A stretch of 64,000 nucleotides of DNA from an uncultured Prevotella sp. (GTDB taxonomy: Bacteria; Bacteroidota; Bacteroidia; Bacteroidales; Bacteroidaceae), in the NCBI GenBank assembly GCA_900315835.1, contig ONAR01000005.1, positions 1 through 64,000 of the forward strand, given 5' to 3'. Position numbers and translations under genes: made by a program. Below the pieces are notes generated by a model. That model made no database searches. It was not told where the DNA came from and saw only the letters and a program-made list of their open reading frames with translations. Within the stretch, counting starts at the first letter, position 1. Every line of letters begins with the position of its first letter. Positions 53,366 to 62,463 of this stretch are shown here, piece after piece.

Positions 53366-54197
53366 ATTCCTCTTCCGTTGTTTCGGTTTTCTTCTTTCTC
53401 GTCGTACGCTTGCGCTTCGGCTTGGCCTCGGCGGTCTCGGTCTTCACACCGGCCAACTCGGGGTCGATGAGGATACGGCCGCAATACTCGCAAACGATGA
53501 TCTTCTTGTGCATCTTGATATCCAACTGCCGCTGTGGCGGAATCTTGTTGAAGCAACCACCGCAGGCGTCACGCTGCACATAAACGATGCCCAGACCATT
53601 GCGGGCCGACTTACGGATGCGCTTGAAACTCTGCAGCAGACGGGGCTCGATGTTGGCCTCCAATGCCTTGGCCTTCTCCTTGAGCTCAGCCTCGGCGTCG
53701 CGGGTCTCCTTCATAATCTCATCCAGTTCACCGCGCTTGTGATCGAGGTCAGCCTGACGCTCGTTGATGGTATCGTCGACCTTCTTCAGGTCTTCCTGAC
53801 GCTCAGCCACCTTGGTGTTGGCTTCTTTAATCTTCTTCTGGCAGAGCTCAATCTCGAGGCTCTGGAACTCAATCTCCTTGGTCAGCGTATCGTACTCACG
53901 GTTGTTGCGCACGGTATCGAGCTGCTGCTTGTAGCGGTCGACACTCTGCTGAGCCGACTCAATCTCGTTACGCTTCTGAGCCACAGCATTTTGGAAGTCA
54001 GCGATCTCACTCTGGATTTTCTCCTTACGGGTGTTGAGACCGGCAATCTCATCCTCAAGGTCTTGCACCTCAAGGGGCAGCTCGCCACGCAGTGCGCGCT
54101 TCTCGTCAATAGCCGACAGCGTTACCTGCAACTGGTAAAGGGTCTTCAGCTTCTCCTCTACCGACATTTCAGACGGATCTTTCTTTGTTGTTGTCAT
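53364..54197 (-). CDS. Coiled-coil protein with C4 zinc ribbon
   Basis: 277 residues. Residues 10-185 are a long coiled coil (EKLKTLYQLQVTLSAIDEKR onward), then a C4 zinc ribbon with CGGC near 206 and CEYC near 230 (DACGGCFNKIPPQ, VCEYCGRILIDPE). The tail is Lys/Thr/Glu-rich. The family (DUF164/zf-RING_7, CdsZ-like) is found across bacteria; a link to stalled translation or nucleic-acid binding is suspected but not settled. The Nif3-like gene lies 26 bp upstream on the same strand, a pairing common in Bacteroidetes, so the two are probably co-transcribed. Confidence 0.88.
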   Translation of the reverse strand: MTTTKKDPSEMSVEEKLKTLYQLQVTLSAIDEKRALRGELPLEVQDLEDEIAGLNTRKEKIQSEIADFQNAVAQKRNEIESAQQSVDRYKQQLDTVRNNREYDTLTKEIEFQSLEIELCQKKIKEANTKVAERQEDLKKVDDTINERQADLDHKRGELDEIMKETRDAEAELKEKAKALEANIEPRLLQSFKRIRKSARNGLGIVYVQRDACGGCFNKIPPQRQLDIKMHKKIIVCEYCGRILIDPELAGVKTETAEAKPKRKRTTRKKKTETTEEE

Positions 54198-54223
54198 AAG
54201 TCTATTGTGTTTATAACTTTATA

Positions 54224-55054
54224 TTATATGTATAGTATCGGATTGGTGTTGATGGCCGACATCACACAGCGCACGCCGGGGCAGTCACGCTGGATGATGT
54301 CACGCAGTATTTCCTTGGTGTATTGCTCGCTCTGGTAGTGGCCGATGACGGCTATCTGCACGCGCTGCTCATAGCCGAAGTACTGGTGGTAGTGCATCTC
54401 TCCCGTCAGGAAGGCGTCGGCACCAGCTTTCACAGCCACAGGCAAGAGGAAATCTCCGGCACCACCGCAGAGCGCCACCGTCGCAATGGGGCGCCGCAGC
54501 AGTTCGTTGGCCATCACGCACTCTACATCGAACCGTTGCTTGACCAGGAGCAGGAAGTCATCGGCAGCCATCGGTTCAGCGAAGCGGCCAATGACGCCCT
54601 CACCGCCTCTGACCTCAGTCGTCGTGTCGGTGGTGGCAGCACCCAAAGGCTGCGGTGCCGTCGCCGTCTGCGTCTTGCCAATGAAGCGTACATCGCATAG
54701 ACCGAGCTTCTCGGCAATCTTGAAGTTCACCCCACCCTCGGCGGCATCGAGATTGGTATGCATCGAGACGATGGCCACCTTGTGCTCAATGGCTTTCATC
54801 ACCGTACGCTGCACGTAGTCGGCATCGCTGATGCACGACAGCCGATGGAAGATGAGGGGATGATGACTCACAATGAGGTTGCAGCCATTGGCCACAGCCT
54901 CGTCGACCACCTGTTCGGTGACGTCCAAACACAATAATGCCCCTGAGACATCGGCCGCTGTCAGTCCCACTTGCAGGCCGGCATTGTCATAGTCTTCCTG
55001 CAGGGGCAGTGGCGCGAAACGTTCAAGGGCATTCACCACTTCTATTATTTTCAC
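54224..55054 (-). CDS. Nif3-like dinuclear metal-centre protein, GTG start
   Basis: 276 residues from GTG 55054. Motifs of the NIF3/YbgI family: QEDYDNAGLQVG, LIVSHHPLIFHRL (metal-binding His pair), MHTNLDAAEGGVN and TGEMHYHQ near the end. These hexamers hold a two-metal site; the biochemical function is uncertain (GTP cyclohydrolase-like activity has been claimed for some). The open frame reaches an ATG at 55078, but that codon overlaps a TATCTTTG box at 55076-55083, so the transcript begins later and GTG is the better start. Confidence 0.9.
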   Translation of the reverse strand: MKIIEVVNALERFAPLPLQEDYDNAGLQVGLTAADVSGALLCLDVTEQVVDEAVANGCNLIVSHHPLIFHRLSCISDADYVQRTVMKAIEHKVAIVSMHTNLDAAEGGVNFKIAEKLGLCDVRFIGKTQTATAPQPLGAATTDTTTEVRGGEGVIGRFAEPMAADDFLLLVKQRFDVECVMANELLRRPIATVALCGGAGDFLLPVAVKAGADAFLTGEMHYHQYFGYEQRVQIAVIGHYQSEQYTKEILRDIIQRDCPGVRCVMSAINTNPILYI

Positions 55055-55075
55055 GCTAAAAAACGAAATTTGGTA

Positions 55076-55083
55076 CAAAGATA
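55076..55083 (-). promoter_or_regulatory. -7 box TATCTTTG of the Nif3-like gene
   Basis: Minus-strand box that overlaps the ATG at 55078, arguing for the GTG start at 55054. Confidence 0.55.
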
Positions 55084-55140
55084 GCCAACATTAGCGAGAT
55101 AACGCCAGGCTCAGCTTGATATTTATGGTCTTTTAACAGT

Positions 55141-56415
55141 CTATTCTTCTTCCTCCACCTCACCATAGCGGCGCAGTAAGGCTGTAACGCCGAAGGTAAC
55201 AGCGCAGGCCAACAACACAAAGATGAAGAACTGACGGTAGCCCATCGACTCCTGCAAGGCACCGGCCATCAAGCCCGGCAACATGAGCGAGAGCATCATC
55301 AGGGCCGACGACAGCGCGTAATGGCTCGTGCGGAACTCACCGCGGTTGTAATAAATGAGGAAGAGCATGTAGGCCGTCAGACCGAAGCCGTAGCCGAACT
55401 GTTCGAGGAAGACGCAGCCATTGATGACCATCAGGTTATCGGGCAGGGCATAACTGAGGAAGATATACACCACGACGGGCAGTGTATAGGCCACCACCAT
55501 CGGCCACATCCACCGGCGCAGTCCGTCGTGGCTGGCCACGATGCCGCCGAGCAGACTGCCCAGCGCGGCACCGATGACGCCCACTGTGCCTTGCACGAAA
55601 CCGAGTTCCTGCGGCGACAGTCCGAGTCCGCCATTATGCCCCGCATCGATGAGGAAGAGCGGCGTCATCTTGGACAGCAAGGCCTCAGGCAGACGGAAGA
55701 GCACGATAAACAGCAGGGCCACGACAACACCTTTTTTGGCAAAGAAGGTGTGGAATGTCGCCACGAAGCCCCGCCAGATAGCCCCTACGCCGGCATACGG
55801 GTGCTGCACATCGGCTGCAGCCCGCGGCAAGGCGTAGTTGTGCCACAGCCACAAGGCGATAAACAAACCCGTGAGACCATAAAACACCAGACTCCATGAG
55901 TAGCTGATGCTGCCGCGGAACATCACCTGCAGGTTACCCGCCACCATGACGAGCAACCCCTGTCCGAAGATGGTCGCCAGACGGTCGGCCAACTGTCGGA
56001 TACCCATAAACCAAGCCTGCTGACGGTCGTTGAGGGCGAGCATATAGAAACCGTCGGCCGCCACACAATGCGAGGCACCCGTGAAGGCCACCACCCAGAA
56101 GAAGAACAGCGTGCCCTGCAACCAAAACGAGGTGGGGATGGTGAACGCGATGCCGCCGAAGGCCGCACCGAGGAGCAGTTCGGTGAGCAGCACCCACCAG
56201 CGCTTGGTCCTGACAAGGTCGATGAACGGACTCCAGATGGGTTTCAGTATCCAGGGCAGATACATCCACGACGTATAAAACGTGATGGCGGTATTGCTCA
56301 GCCCCATCTGCTTGTAAAGCACCAGCGAGACAGCCATGACAGCCACAAGGGGCAGTCCGTCGCTGAAAGCCAGCGACGGTACCCAGAGCCAAGGTATGCG
56401 TTGTTTCTTTGTCAT
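55141..56415 (-). CDS. AmpG-like MFS permease
   Basis: 424 residues, about 12 membrane segments. The first loop GLPLVAVMAVSLVLYKQMGLSNTAITFYTSWMYLPWILKPIWSP is characteristic of AmpG-type transporters, which bring anhydromuropeptides from the periplasm into the cytoplasm for wall recycling. The acidic/basic loop DLVRTKRWWVLLTE is also typical. It starts 15 bp after the SpoIID-like gene, so the two are one operon; both fit peptidoglycan turnover. Confidence 0.88.
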   Translation of the reverse strand: MTKKQRIPWLWVPSLAFSDGLPLVAVMAVSLVLYKQMGLSNTAITFYTSWMYLPWILKPIWSPFIDLVRTKRWWVLLTELLLGAAFGGIAFTIPTSFWLQGTLFFFWVVAFTGASHCVAADGFYMLALNDRQQAWFMGIRQLADRLATIFGQGLLVMVAGNLQVMFRGSISYSWSLVFYGLTGLFIALWLWHNYALPRAAADVQHPYAGVGAIWRGFVATFHTFFAKKGVVVALLFIVLFRLPEALLSKMTPLFLIDAGHNGGLGLSPQELGFVQGTVGVIGAALGSLLGGIVASHDGLRRWMWPMVVAYTLPVVVYIFLSYALPDNLMVINGCVFLEQFGYGFGLTAYMLFLIYYNRGEFRTSHYALSSALMMLSLMLPGLMAGALQESMGYRQFFIFVLLACAVTFGVTALLRRYGEVEEEE

Positions 56416-56430
56416 GCAGTAAGGTCTAAA

Positions 56431-57762
56431 TCACCATGCCGCCTCCAGCGAGGCGCCCGGATAATAATGCTTCAAAATGGCGTCGTAGCTATAGCCTTTG
56501 TCTCCCATCACGGCGGCACCTATCTGGCATAGTCCGACACCGTGGCCCCACCCTGCACCGATGAGGTGGAAGGCTGACGGCACCGTGGTGTCGCCCTCGG
56601 CATAGTCCTTGTCGACGACGAAGGCCGAACTGTAGAGATGGCTCTCGCTCAGGGCGCGGCGTATCTCCAGTTCCTTGCCGATGGTCATCGTGCGCCGTGT
56701 GCCGACAATCTTCAGCAGACTCAGGCGGCCACTCTTGCCACGCTCCACGGGCACGAGGTCAACGATCTGACCGAAGTCGATGCCGGTCTTCCGCTTGATG
56801 AGCTCCGACAGTTCCTGCTGGGTGTAATCGACATGCCAGCGATAGAAGTCGGTTGTCTCCTGGTCGTAGTCGTTGAGCACCTGCTGCAGGATGCGCTTGT
56901 CGTGGGTGTTGCAGAAGCTATCGGGCTCGCTGCGTATCCACTGCTCGGCATTGGCCTCGACGGTGAGGTTGGGAATGGTCTCCGACGGTGTGTCGCCGAT
57001 GCCCTTCAGATAAGGTTTCGGCGTATCATCCCAACAGTATTGGAACTCCTCCATCGCTCCGCCGCAACATTTCGAGAAGCGTGCGTCGCATATCTCGTCG
57101 CCATAGCGCAGTATCTGACCACGTGTCCGACGGATGGCCTCAGCCACGTTGGCGCTGGTCTCCATCGTGATGCCCTGATAGCGCTGACAGTGGTCATCGG
57201 CGCAGACATCAAACAGTGTATGGTCCTGCCGGTCGTACCACTTCACCAAGCGGTCAGCCGTGGCGGTCATCGCGGAGACCGTCGGACCGGATGCCTGCCC
57301 CCCACTCCGCTTCTCCATCTGCGCCAACAGCCACGAGCGCGAGATGACGGCGTGGGCCATGAGCAACGGCAGATTGGATGTGGCACTCATCTCCGACGAG
57401 ATGACGCTCTCCAGATACTGCTCCACATGCAAGCGGTTGATGGCCAATATCTTACCATCATTGGCCAACAGCCGCAGCGTACCGCGGAAGGTCTGGCGCT
57501 CCTTGCGCTCCCAATGGAAGTTGACGCCGATGGTGACATCCTCGAGTGTGAACGACGCAGCGGCATCGGCAGGCGTGAACACCAGTTCGGTGTAGGCCTT
57601 GCCCTGCCAGTGGATGAGACCATTGGCGATGGTGGCCACCTGCGCGCCGGAAACGGGCTGTCCGGCAACAGCATAACGGCCGTTGAGCGTGAAGCGTATC
57701 TCAGCGCCGCTGACGATGCCGACCGACACCTGCGGCTCAGTAGTATATTGCATTGTAGACAT
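56431..57762 (-). CDS. SpoIID/LytB-domain protein
   Basis: 443 residues from ATG 57762 (57753 also possible). A middle region matches SpoIID/LytB: VEQYLESVISSEMSATSNLPLLMAHAVISRSWLLAQ, then a Cys-containing CSGG-like patch (FSKCCGGAMEEFQYCWDD) and the C-terminal GAGWGHGVGLCQIGA. SpoIID proteins act on peptidoglycan glycan strands or enhance amidases. No clear signal peptide is seen, which is odd for a wall enzyme. An ATG at 57795 lies inside the -7 box and is rejected. It is co-transcribed with the AmpG-like gene. Confidence 0.85.
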   Translation of the reverse strand: MSTMQYTTEPQVSVGIVSGAEIRFTLNGRYAVAGQPVSGAQVATIANGLIHWQGKAYTELVFTPADAAASFTLEDVTIGVNFHWERKERQTFRGTLRLLANDGKILAINRLHVEQYLESVISSEMSATSNLPLLMAHAVISRSWLLAQMEKRSGGQASGPTVSAMTATADRLVKWYDRQDHTLFDVCADDHCQRYQGITMETSANVAEAIRRTRGQILRYGDEICDARFSKCCGGAMEEFQYCWDDTPKPYLKGIGDTPSETIPNLTVEANAEQWIRSEPDSFCNTHDKRILQQVLNDYDQETTDFYRWHVDYTQQELSELIKRKTGIDFGQIVDLVPVERGKSGRLSLLKIVGTRRTMTIGKELEIRRALSESHLYSSAFVVDKDYAEGDTTVPSAFHLIGAGWGHGVGLCQIGAAVMGDKGYSYDAILKHYYPGASLEAAW

Positions 57763-57792
57763 GACTGAAGCTGAAAATCGAAATATTTTGTG

Positions 57793-57825
57793 CAAAGATA
57801 CTTATTTTGCCCGCCATTTAACAAA
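57793..57825 (-). promoter_or_regulatory. Promoter of the SpoIID-AmpG operon
   Basis: Minus-strand TTTG (57822-57825), 21-bp spacer, TATCTTTG (57793-57800), 30 bp before the chosen ATG. Confidence 0.65.
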
Positions 57826-57844
57826 GAATAAACGAAAACTTTTG

Positions 57845-57852
57845 TAATTTTG
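57845..57852 (+). promoter_or_regulatory. -7 box TAATTTTG 4 bp before the rlmN ATG
   Basis: As with the glycosyltransferase gene, its position implies a leaderless or almost leaderless mRNA. Confidence 0.45.
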
Positions 57853-57856
57853 CGGT

Positions 57857-58927
57857 ATGAATAAGAAAACGCTATTGGGCCTGACACTCGACGAATTGAA
57901 AGGCGTGGCATTGGAATTAGGCATGCCGAAATTCACGGGTGGTCAGATAGCCAAATGGATTTATGAGCAGCACGTCACTACGATTGACGGCATGACCAAT
58001 CTGTCAAAAGCCAACCGGGCCAAGCTGGAAGAGGCTTATGAGATAGGCGCCATGCCCCCTATCGACGCGCAGCATTCCAAAGACGGCACCATCAAATATC
58101 TCTTCCCTGTACGCACCACTCAGCCGGAGAAGGCGGGGACGAAGTTCGTCGAGACGGTCTTCATTCCCGAGGAAGGCGGTCATGCCACGCTCTGCGTCTC
58201 TTGCGAGGTGGGGTGCAAGATGAACTGCCTCTTCTGTCAGACGGGTAAGCAGGGCTTCGAGGGTTACCTCACGGCGGCCGACATTCTCAATCAGATCTAC
58301 AGTCTGCCGGAGGTCAACGAACTGACCAACATCGTCTTCATGGGTCAGGGCGAGCCGATGGACAACCTCGACAACGTGTTGCGGGCCACCGAGATTCTCA
58401 CCGTACCCTATGGTTGGGCGTGGAGCCCGAAGCGCATCACCGTGAGTTCTGTGGGACTGAAAGACAAGCTCCGCCGCTTCCTCGACGAGAGCCAGTGCCA
58501 GGTGGCCATCAGCCTGCACTCCCCACTCCACGAGCAGCGTGCCGAACTGATGCCGGCCGAACGCGGTATGGCCATCAAGGATGTGGTGGAACTGCTGCGC
58601 AACTACGACTTCGCCCACCAGCGCCGACTGACGTTCGAATACATCGTCTTCGGCGGTGTCAACGACAGCGAGGCCCATGCCAAGGCCATCTGCCGGTTGC
58701 TCAAGGGGCTCGACTGCCACATCAACCTCATCCGTTTCCATCAGATTCCCAATGTGCCGCTCCACGGCGCCAGCGAGGAGAAGATGGAGTGGTTCCGCGA
58801 CTACCTCACGCAGCATGGCTTCTACACCACCATCCGCGCCAGCCGAGGTCAGGACATCTTCGCGGCCTGCGGACTGCTCACCACGGCAAGGAAAGGTGAG
58901 GCAGGAGCTAAGGGACAGAAGCTATAG
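57857..58927 (+). CDS. rlmN: 23S rRNA (adenine2503-C2)/tRNA (adenine37-C2) methyltransferase RlmN
   Basis: 356 residues, a radical SAM enzyme. The cluster-binding CxxxCxxC is in VGCKMNCLFCQTG; other motifs are MGQGEPMDNLDNVL, VAISLHSP and the second catalytic Cys near the C-terminus in RGQDIFAACGLL. It methylates C2 of A2503 in 23S rRNA and of A37 in some tRNAs. The N-terminal TLDELKGVALELGMPKFTGGQIAKWIY is the usual accessory domain. Confidence 0.96.
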   Translation: MNKKTLLGLTLDELKGVALELGMPKFTGGQIAKWIYEQHVTTIDGMTNLSKANRAKLEEAYEIGAMPPIDAQHSKDGTIKYLFPVRTTQPEKAGTKFVETVFIPEEGGHATLCVSCEVGCKMNCLFCQTGKQGFEGYLTAADILNQIYSLPEVNELTNIVFMGQGEPMDNLDNVLRATEILTVPYGWAWSPKRITVSSVGLKDKLRRFLDESQCQVAISLHSPLHEQRAELMPAERGMAIKDVVELLRNYDFAHQRRLTFEYIVFGGVNDSEAHAKAICRLLKGLDCHINLIRFHQIPNVPLHGASEEKMEWFRDYLTQHGFYTTIRASRGQDIFAACGLLTTARKGEAGAKGQKL

Positions 58928-58972
58928 CAACTATAGCTACTATAGAAACTATAGCTACTATAGAAACTATAA
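58922..58972. repeat. CTATAG palindromic repeats
   Basis: About six copies of CTATAG/ACTATAG, including a near-exact 18-bp direct repeat (ACTATAGCTACTATAGAA), fill the 62-bp space between rlmN and the DUF4837 gene. Confidence 0.7.
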
Positions 58973-58989
58973 AAAACCATCCCCCCGCT

Positions 58990-60051
58990 ATGAAGAAGCT
59001 CCACGCCTCCTTTTCCCTTGCCCTCAGCATCCTGCTCATGCTCTGCGGATGCTCCGACAGACCCGGCTTGATGCCCCCATCGGGTGGCCGGTTGTTTGAA
59101 GTGCTGGTTGTCGGCGACGACAGCAGCATCGTTCGCGATGTGCTGCAACAGGATGTACCCGGACTGCCCCAGAGCGAACCGCAGTTCGATGTGTCAGCAG
59201 TAGCAGCCGACAACTTCAAGAGCACACTGCGACTGTCACGGTGCATCGTCATCGTGAGCGTCAACCCGAAGGCCTTCGACGTGCCGGCAATGCAGACGGA
59301 GCGAAACGTATGGGCTGAGCCTCAGACCGTGGTACACATCAACACGCCATCTATCGCACTGCTCCGCGACAGCATCGAGGCCTTCGCTCCCCGGTTGTTG
59401 CTCACCCTCAACAAGACGGAGATGAGCAAGTCGCTCAGCATGATTCGCCACAAGCGCAACACCAAGGCCGAGCGACTCATCCAAGAGAAGTTCGGCATCA
59501 CGATGTGGATTCCTGCCGACATGATTGCCTCAAAGCAGGCCCCCGACTTCTTCTGGCTGAGCAACAACTCGCCAACGGTGATGAAGAATATCGTAGTGTA
59601 TCACAACTGGCATCGGACTACAGCCGATGGACTGCTTTGGTATTACGACTCGCCGGAAAGTTTCTTCGTCAGCGCACGCAACTATTGGCTCGGACGCAAC
59701 ATCAAAGGTGAGACCGACTCCATGCAGATGTCAACCGTCAACGGAGCCTTGATGGACTCCCCGTTACTTGGCAAAAGACAAAACGACCGTTGGATCTTCC
59801 GCGGTTTATGGGAGATGACCGGCGACGATATGGGCGGTCCCTTCGTCAGCCTCACCCTACCGATGGATTCCAAGCAATGGAAGCAAAAAGGCGATTATGG
59901 CTGTGATAACATCGTGGTAGAAGGCTTCGTCTTCGCCCCCGGAAAGAAGAAGCGCAACGCCATGCGTGAGCTGGAAGCGCTGCTCTATACGGTTAAAATA
60001 AACAAGGCATCAAACAAAACACCAAATAAGGCATCAAATAAAAACAAATAA
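58990..60051 (+). CDS. DUF4837 family lipoprotein
   Basis: 353 residues. The lipobox is LLMLCGC, followed by SDRPG. The body matches DUF4837, a Bacteroidetes-specific family: FEVLVVGDDSSIVRDVLQQDVPGLPQSEPQFDVSAV-type start, WVHIN/VVHINTPS, and later IFRGLWEMTGDDMGGPFVS. The function is unknown; the conserved position next to pdxA-type genes is noted in this window only. The C-terminal tail is a Lys/Asn repeat (NKASNK). Confidence 0.88.
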   Translation: MKKLHASFSLALSILLMLCGCSDRPGLMPPSGGRLFEVLVVGDDSSIVRDVLQQDVPGLPQSEPQFDVSAVAADNFKSTLRLSRCIVIVSVNPKAFDVPAMQTERNVWAEPQTVVHINTPSIALLRDSIEAFAPRLLLTLNKTEMSKSLSMIRHKRNTKAERLIQEKFGITMWIPADMIASKQAPDFFWLSNNSPTVMKNIVVYHNWHRTTADGLLWYYDSPESFFVSARNYWLGRNIKGETDSMQMSTVNGALMDSPLLGKRQNDRWIFRGLWEMTGDDMGGPFVSLTLPMDSKQWKQKGDYGCDNIVVEGFVFAPGKKKRNAMRELEALLYTVKINKASNKTPNKASNKNK

Positions 60052-60058
60052 ACAAGAT

Positions 60059-61222
60059 ATGGACAATAGGAAAATACGCGTGGCCATCACCCACGGCGAC
60101 ACCAACGGCATAGGCTACGAGCTGATATTCAAGGCTTTCGAAGACCCTATGATTTTCGACTTCTGCACCCCCATCATCTACGGTTCGCCCAAGATTGCAG
60201 CCTATCACTGCAACGCATTAGGCATTGACGGCAACACGTTCAGCATCATCAACAGCGCCGACGAGGCGCAGGAAGGCCGCCTCAACCTGCTACCCTGCTT
60301 CGATGAGGAGGTGAAGGTGGAGTTTGGCGCTCCCTCGCAGGATGCCAGCCGCGCCGCCATCAAGAGCATCGACCGCGCCATCACCGACTACAAGGACAAC
60401 CTCTTCGACGTACTCATCACGGGCCCCATTGACAAGAACAACATGCACGTCGATGGTTTCGACTTCCCCTGCAACGAGCGGTTCATCGAGAGCTGCATCG
60501 GCGAAGGGAATAAGGGACTCGACATTCTCATCAACTCCACCATGCGCATGGCCTTCGCCACGGGTGATATCGCCCTGAGAGATGTGCCGGCCGCCATCAC
60601 CAAGGAGGGACTGGTGGAGAAACTCGCCCTGCTCTACGCCACCCTGCGCCGCGACTTCCAGATTGAGAGTCCGCGCATCGCCGTGCTGGCCCTCAACCCC
60701 AACGACAGCGACGCCCACCCCGGCAAGGAGGAGCAGGAGGCCATCTGTCCGGCCATCCAGCAGTTGTCCGACGCCGGCGCCTGCGTGTTCGGCCCTTATC
60801 AGCCCGAGTCGTTCTTCGGCAACGGTGACTTCACGGCCTTCGACGCCATCCTCGCCATGTATCACGACCAAGGTGCCGCTCCGCTGAAAGCCGTCGATCC
60901 CGACAACAACATCCACTACCTCGGAGGACTGCCGCTCATCAGCACCTCGACCGACCTGACGCCGCGCTACGACATAGCCGGACAAGGTAAAGCCAATGCC
61001 GACAGTTTCCGCCACGCCATCTATCAGGCCATCGACTGCTTCCGCGCCCGCAACAATTTCGACGCGCCCTACGCCAACCCGTTGCCGAAGCTCTATCATG
61101 AGAAGAAGGACGAGAGCGAGAAGGTGCGCTTCTCCATCCCCAAGAAGCATGAGGGCACCGGAAAGGGTCCTAAGACGTTCAACGCCAACAAGGGCGAGAA
61201 GAAGGCTGAACAGCCAGCTTAA
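60059..61222 (+). CDS. PdxA-like protein with altered active site
   Basis: 387 residues. The overall fold is that of 4-hydroxythreonine-4-phosphate dehydrogenase: VAITHGDTNGIGYEL at the start, LITGPIDKNNMHVDGFDFP, VPAAITKEGLVEKL, MYHDQGAAPLKAV, and DIAGQGKANADSFRHAI. However two of the three metal-ligand His of PdxA are changed: the His of TTHLPL is Asp170 (TGDIAL) and the His of NPHAG is Asn215 (NPNDS); only His269 in YHDQG remains. FPGHTE reads FPCNE (136-140) and DHGTA reads DLTPR (299-303). A Lys-rich tail of about 40 residues is added. It probably has a new or lost activity. It starts 7 bp after the DUF4837 stop. Confidence 0.85.
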   Translation: MDNRKIRVAITHGDTNGIGYELIFKAFEDPMIFDFCTPIIYGSPKIAAYHCNALGIDGNTFSIINSADEAQEGRLNLLPCFDEEVKVEFGAPSQDASRAAIKSIDRAITDYKDNLFDVLITGPIDKNNMHVDGFDFPCNERFIESCIGEGNKGLDILINSTMRMAFATGDIALRDVPAAITKEGLVEKLALLYATLRRDFQIESPRIAVLALNPNDSDAHPGKEEQEAICPAIQQLSDAGACVFGPYQPESFFGNGDFTAFDAILAMYHDQGAAPLKAVDPDNNIHYLGGLPLISTSTDLTPRYDIAGQGKANADSFRHAIYQAIDCFRARNNFDAPYANPLPKLYHEKKDESEKVRFSIPKKHEGTGKGPKTFNANKGEKKAEQPA

Positions 61223-61279
61223 GCTCATCTCTTCATGACAACCGCAGGGCATCACTTCCTCAGCTAATTTCCCACTCCC

Positions 61280-62314
61280 GTGAGCAAGAAATATCAGAAT
61301 GGCTTCTTCATCTTTGGGTTGACCGTGCTCATCATCATGCTCACCCAACTCGACTATGCCCAGGTATGGGCAGGACTGAAGCATGCGGGATACTGGTTCT
61401 TTGCCGTTGTCGCCCTGTGGGCAGTGCTGTATGTGTTCAACACCTGCTCGTGGTACCTTATTATAAAAGGTGTGTGCCAGCAGTCGGCCGACGCCCCCGA
61501 CCAGCCTAAGGTCAACGTGCGCCACCCCGTCTCGCTGGCGTGGCTATACAAGGTCACCGTGTCGGGCTTCGCGCTCAACTACGCCACGCCCGGCGGACTG
61601 ATGGGCGGCGAGCCTTACCGTATCATGGAACTGGCGCCGCATATCGGCACCGAGCGCGCCACGTCGTCGGTCATCCTCTACGTCATGACCCACATCTTCA
61701 GCCATTTCTGGTTCTGGGCGCTGAGCATTCTACTGTTCATCTTCACCCACAGCGTCTCGTTTCTGCTGGGCCTGATGCTCGCCGCCATCGGCGCCTTCTG
61801 CGTGTTGGGCATTTGGTTTTTCATCTCTGGCTACCGCAAGGGTCTGGCCAACCGCATCATGACGATGCTGCGCCACCTGCCCTTGGTGAAGCGATGGGCA
61901 CGCCCCTTCGTGGAGCGTCACCGCGCCCAGCTCGACACCATCGACCAACAAACGGCGGCCCTACACCGGCAACGGCCACTCAACTTCATTGGTGCCGTAC
62001 TGCTCGAGCTGAGTTGCCGCGTAGCCTCGGCGCTCGAGATTTATTTCGTGTTGCTCGTGCTCATGCCGTCACCCAACTATCTCGACTGCATCCTCATCCT
62101 TGCCTTCACCTCATTCTTCGCCAACCTGCTTTTCTTCATCCCCTTGCAGCTCGGCGGTCGCGAGGGTGGCTTCCTCATGTCAGTAGCCGGTCTGGGCATG
62201 TCGGCCAGCGCAGGCATCTTCGTGGCGCTCATCGTGCGCATCCGCGAGCTCGTTTGGACGGGCATCGGGCTCCTGCTCATCCGCATCGAACGAAACAAAA
62301 ACACCCCAACGTAG
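61280..62314 (+). CDS. YbhN/UPF0104 (LPG synthase TM-like) membrane protein, GTG start
   Basis: 344 residues, about eight membrane segments, starting at GTG. Family features: FALNYATPGGLMGGEPYRIMEL near residue 95 and FFIPLQLGGREGGFLMSVAGLGMSA near 290, both typical of the lysylphosphatidylglycerol synthase/YbhN family. The proteins are integral inner-membrane proteins often thought to move lipids; the substrate is unknown. It lies 57 bp after the PdxA-like gene and may be in its operon. Confidence 0.88.
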   Translation: MSKKYQNGFFIFGLTVLIIMLTQLDYAQVWAGLKHAGYWFFAVVALWAVLYVFNTCSWYLIIKGVCQQSADAPDQPKVNVRHPVSLAWLYKVTVSGFALNYATPGGLMGGEPYRIMELAPHIGTERATSSVILYVMTHIFSHFWFWALSILLFIFTHSVSFLLGLMLAAIGAFCVLGIWFFISGYRKGLANRIMTMLRHLPLVKRWARPFVERHRAQLDTIDQQTAALHRQRPLNFIGAVLLELSCRVASALEIYFVLLVLMPSPNYLDCILILAFTSFFANLLFFIPLQLGGREGGFLMSVAGLGMSASAGIFVALIVRIRELVWTGIGLLLIRIERNKNTPT

Positions 62315-62343
62315 CGCTCTCCCATAGGATTTTCGCAAAAGAT

Positions 62344-62450
62344 ATTACCGCAATTACCGCAAGGGGTTAAGCACTTAATAAAGAGCTCGTTAGCTCTTTG
62401 AAATCTGCTCAAACATTACCGCAACATTACCGCAAACATTACCGCAAATG
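62344..62450. repeat. CATTACCGCAA repeats (doublet and triplet)
   Basis: A doublet ATTACCGCAATTACCGCAA at 62344-62362 and a triplet of CATTACCGCAA units near 62415-62447. This is the reverse-complement order of the block at 38913-39018. Between them lies a hairpin. Confidence 0.75.
62380..62399 (+). terminator. Hairpin AAAGAGCT-CGTT-AGCTCTTT
   Basis: A perfect 8-bp stem with a 4-nt loop, 66 bp after the YbhN-like gene. The T-run is weak (only the TTT of the stem). Confidence 0.5.
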
Positions 62451-62463
62451 GCAGAATTGATTC

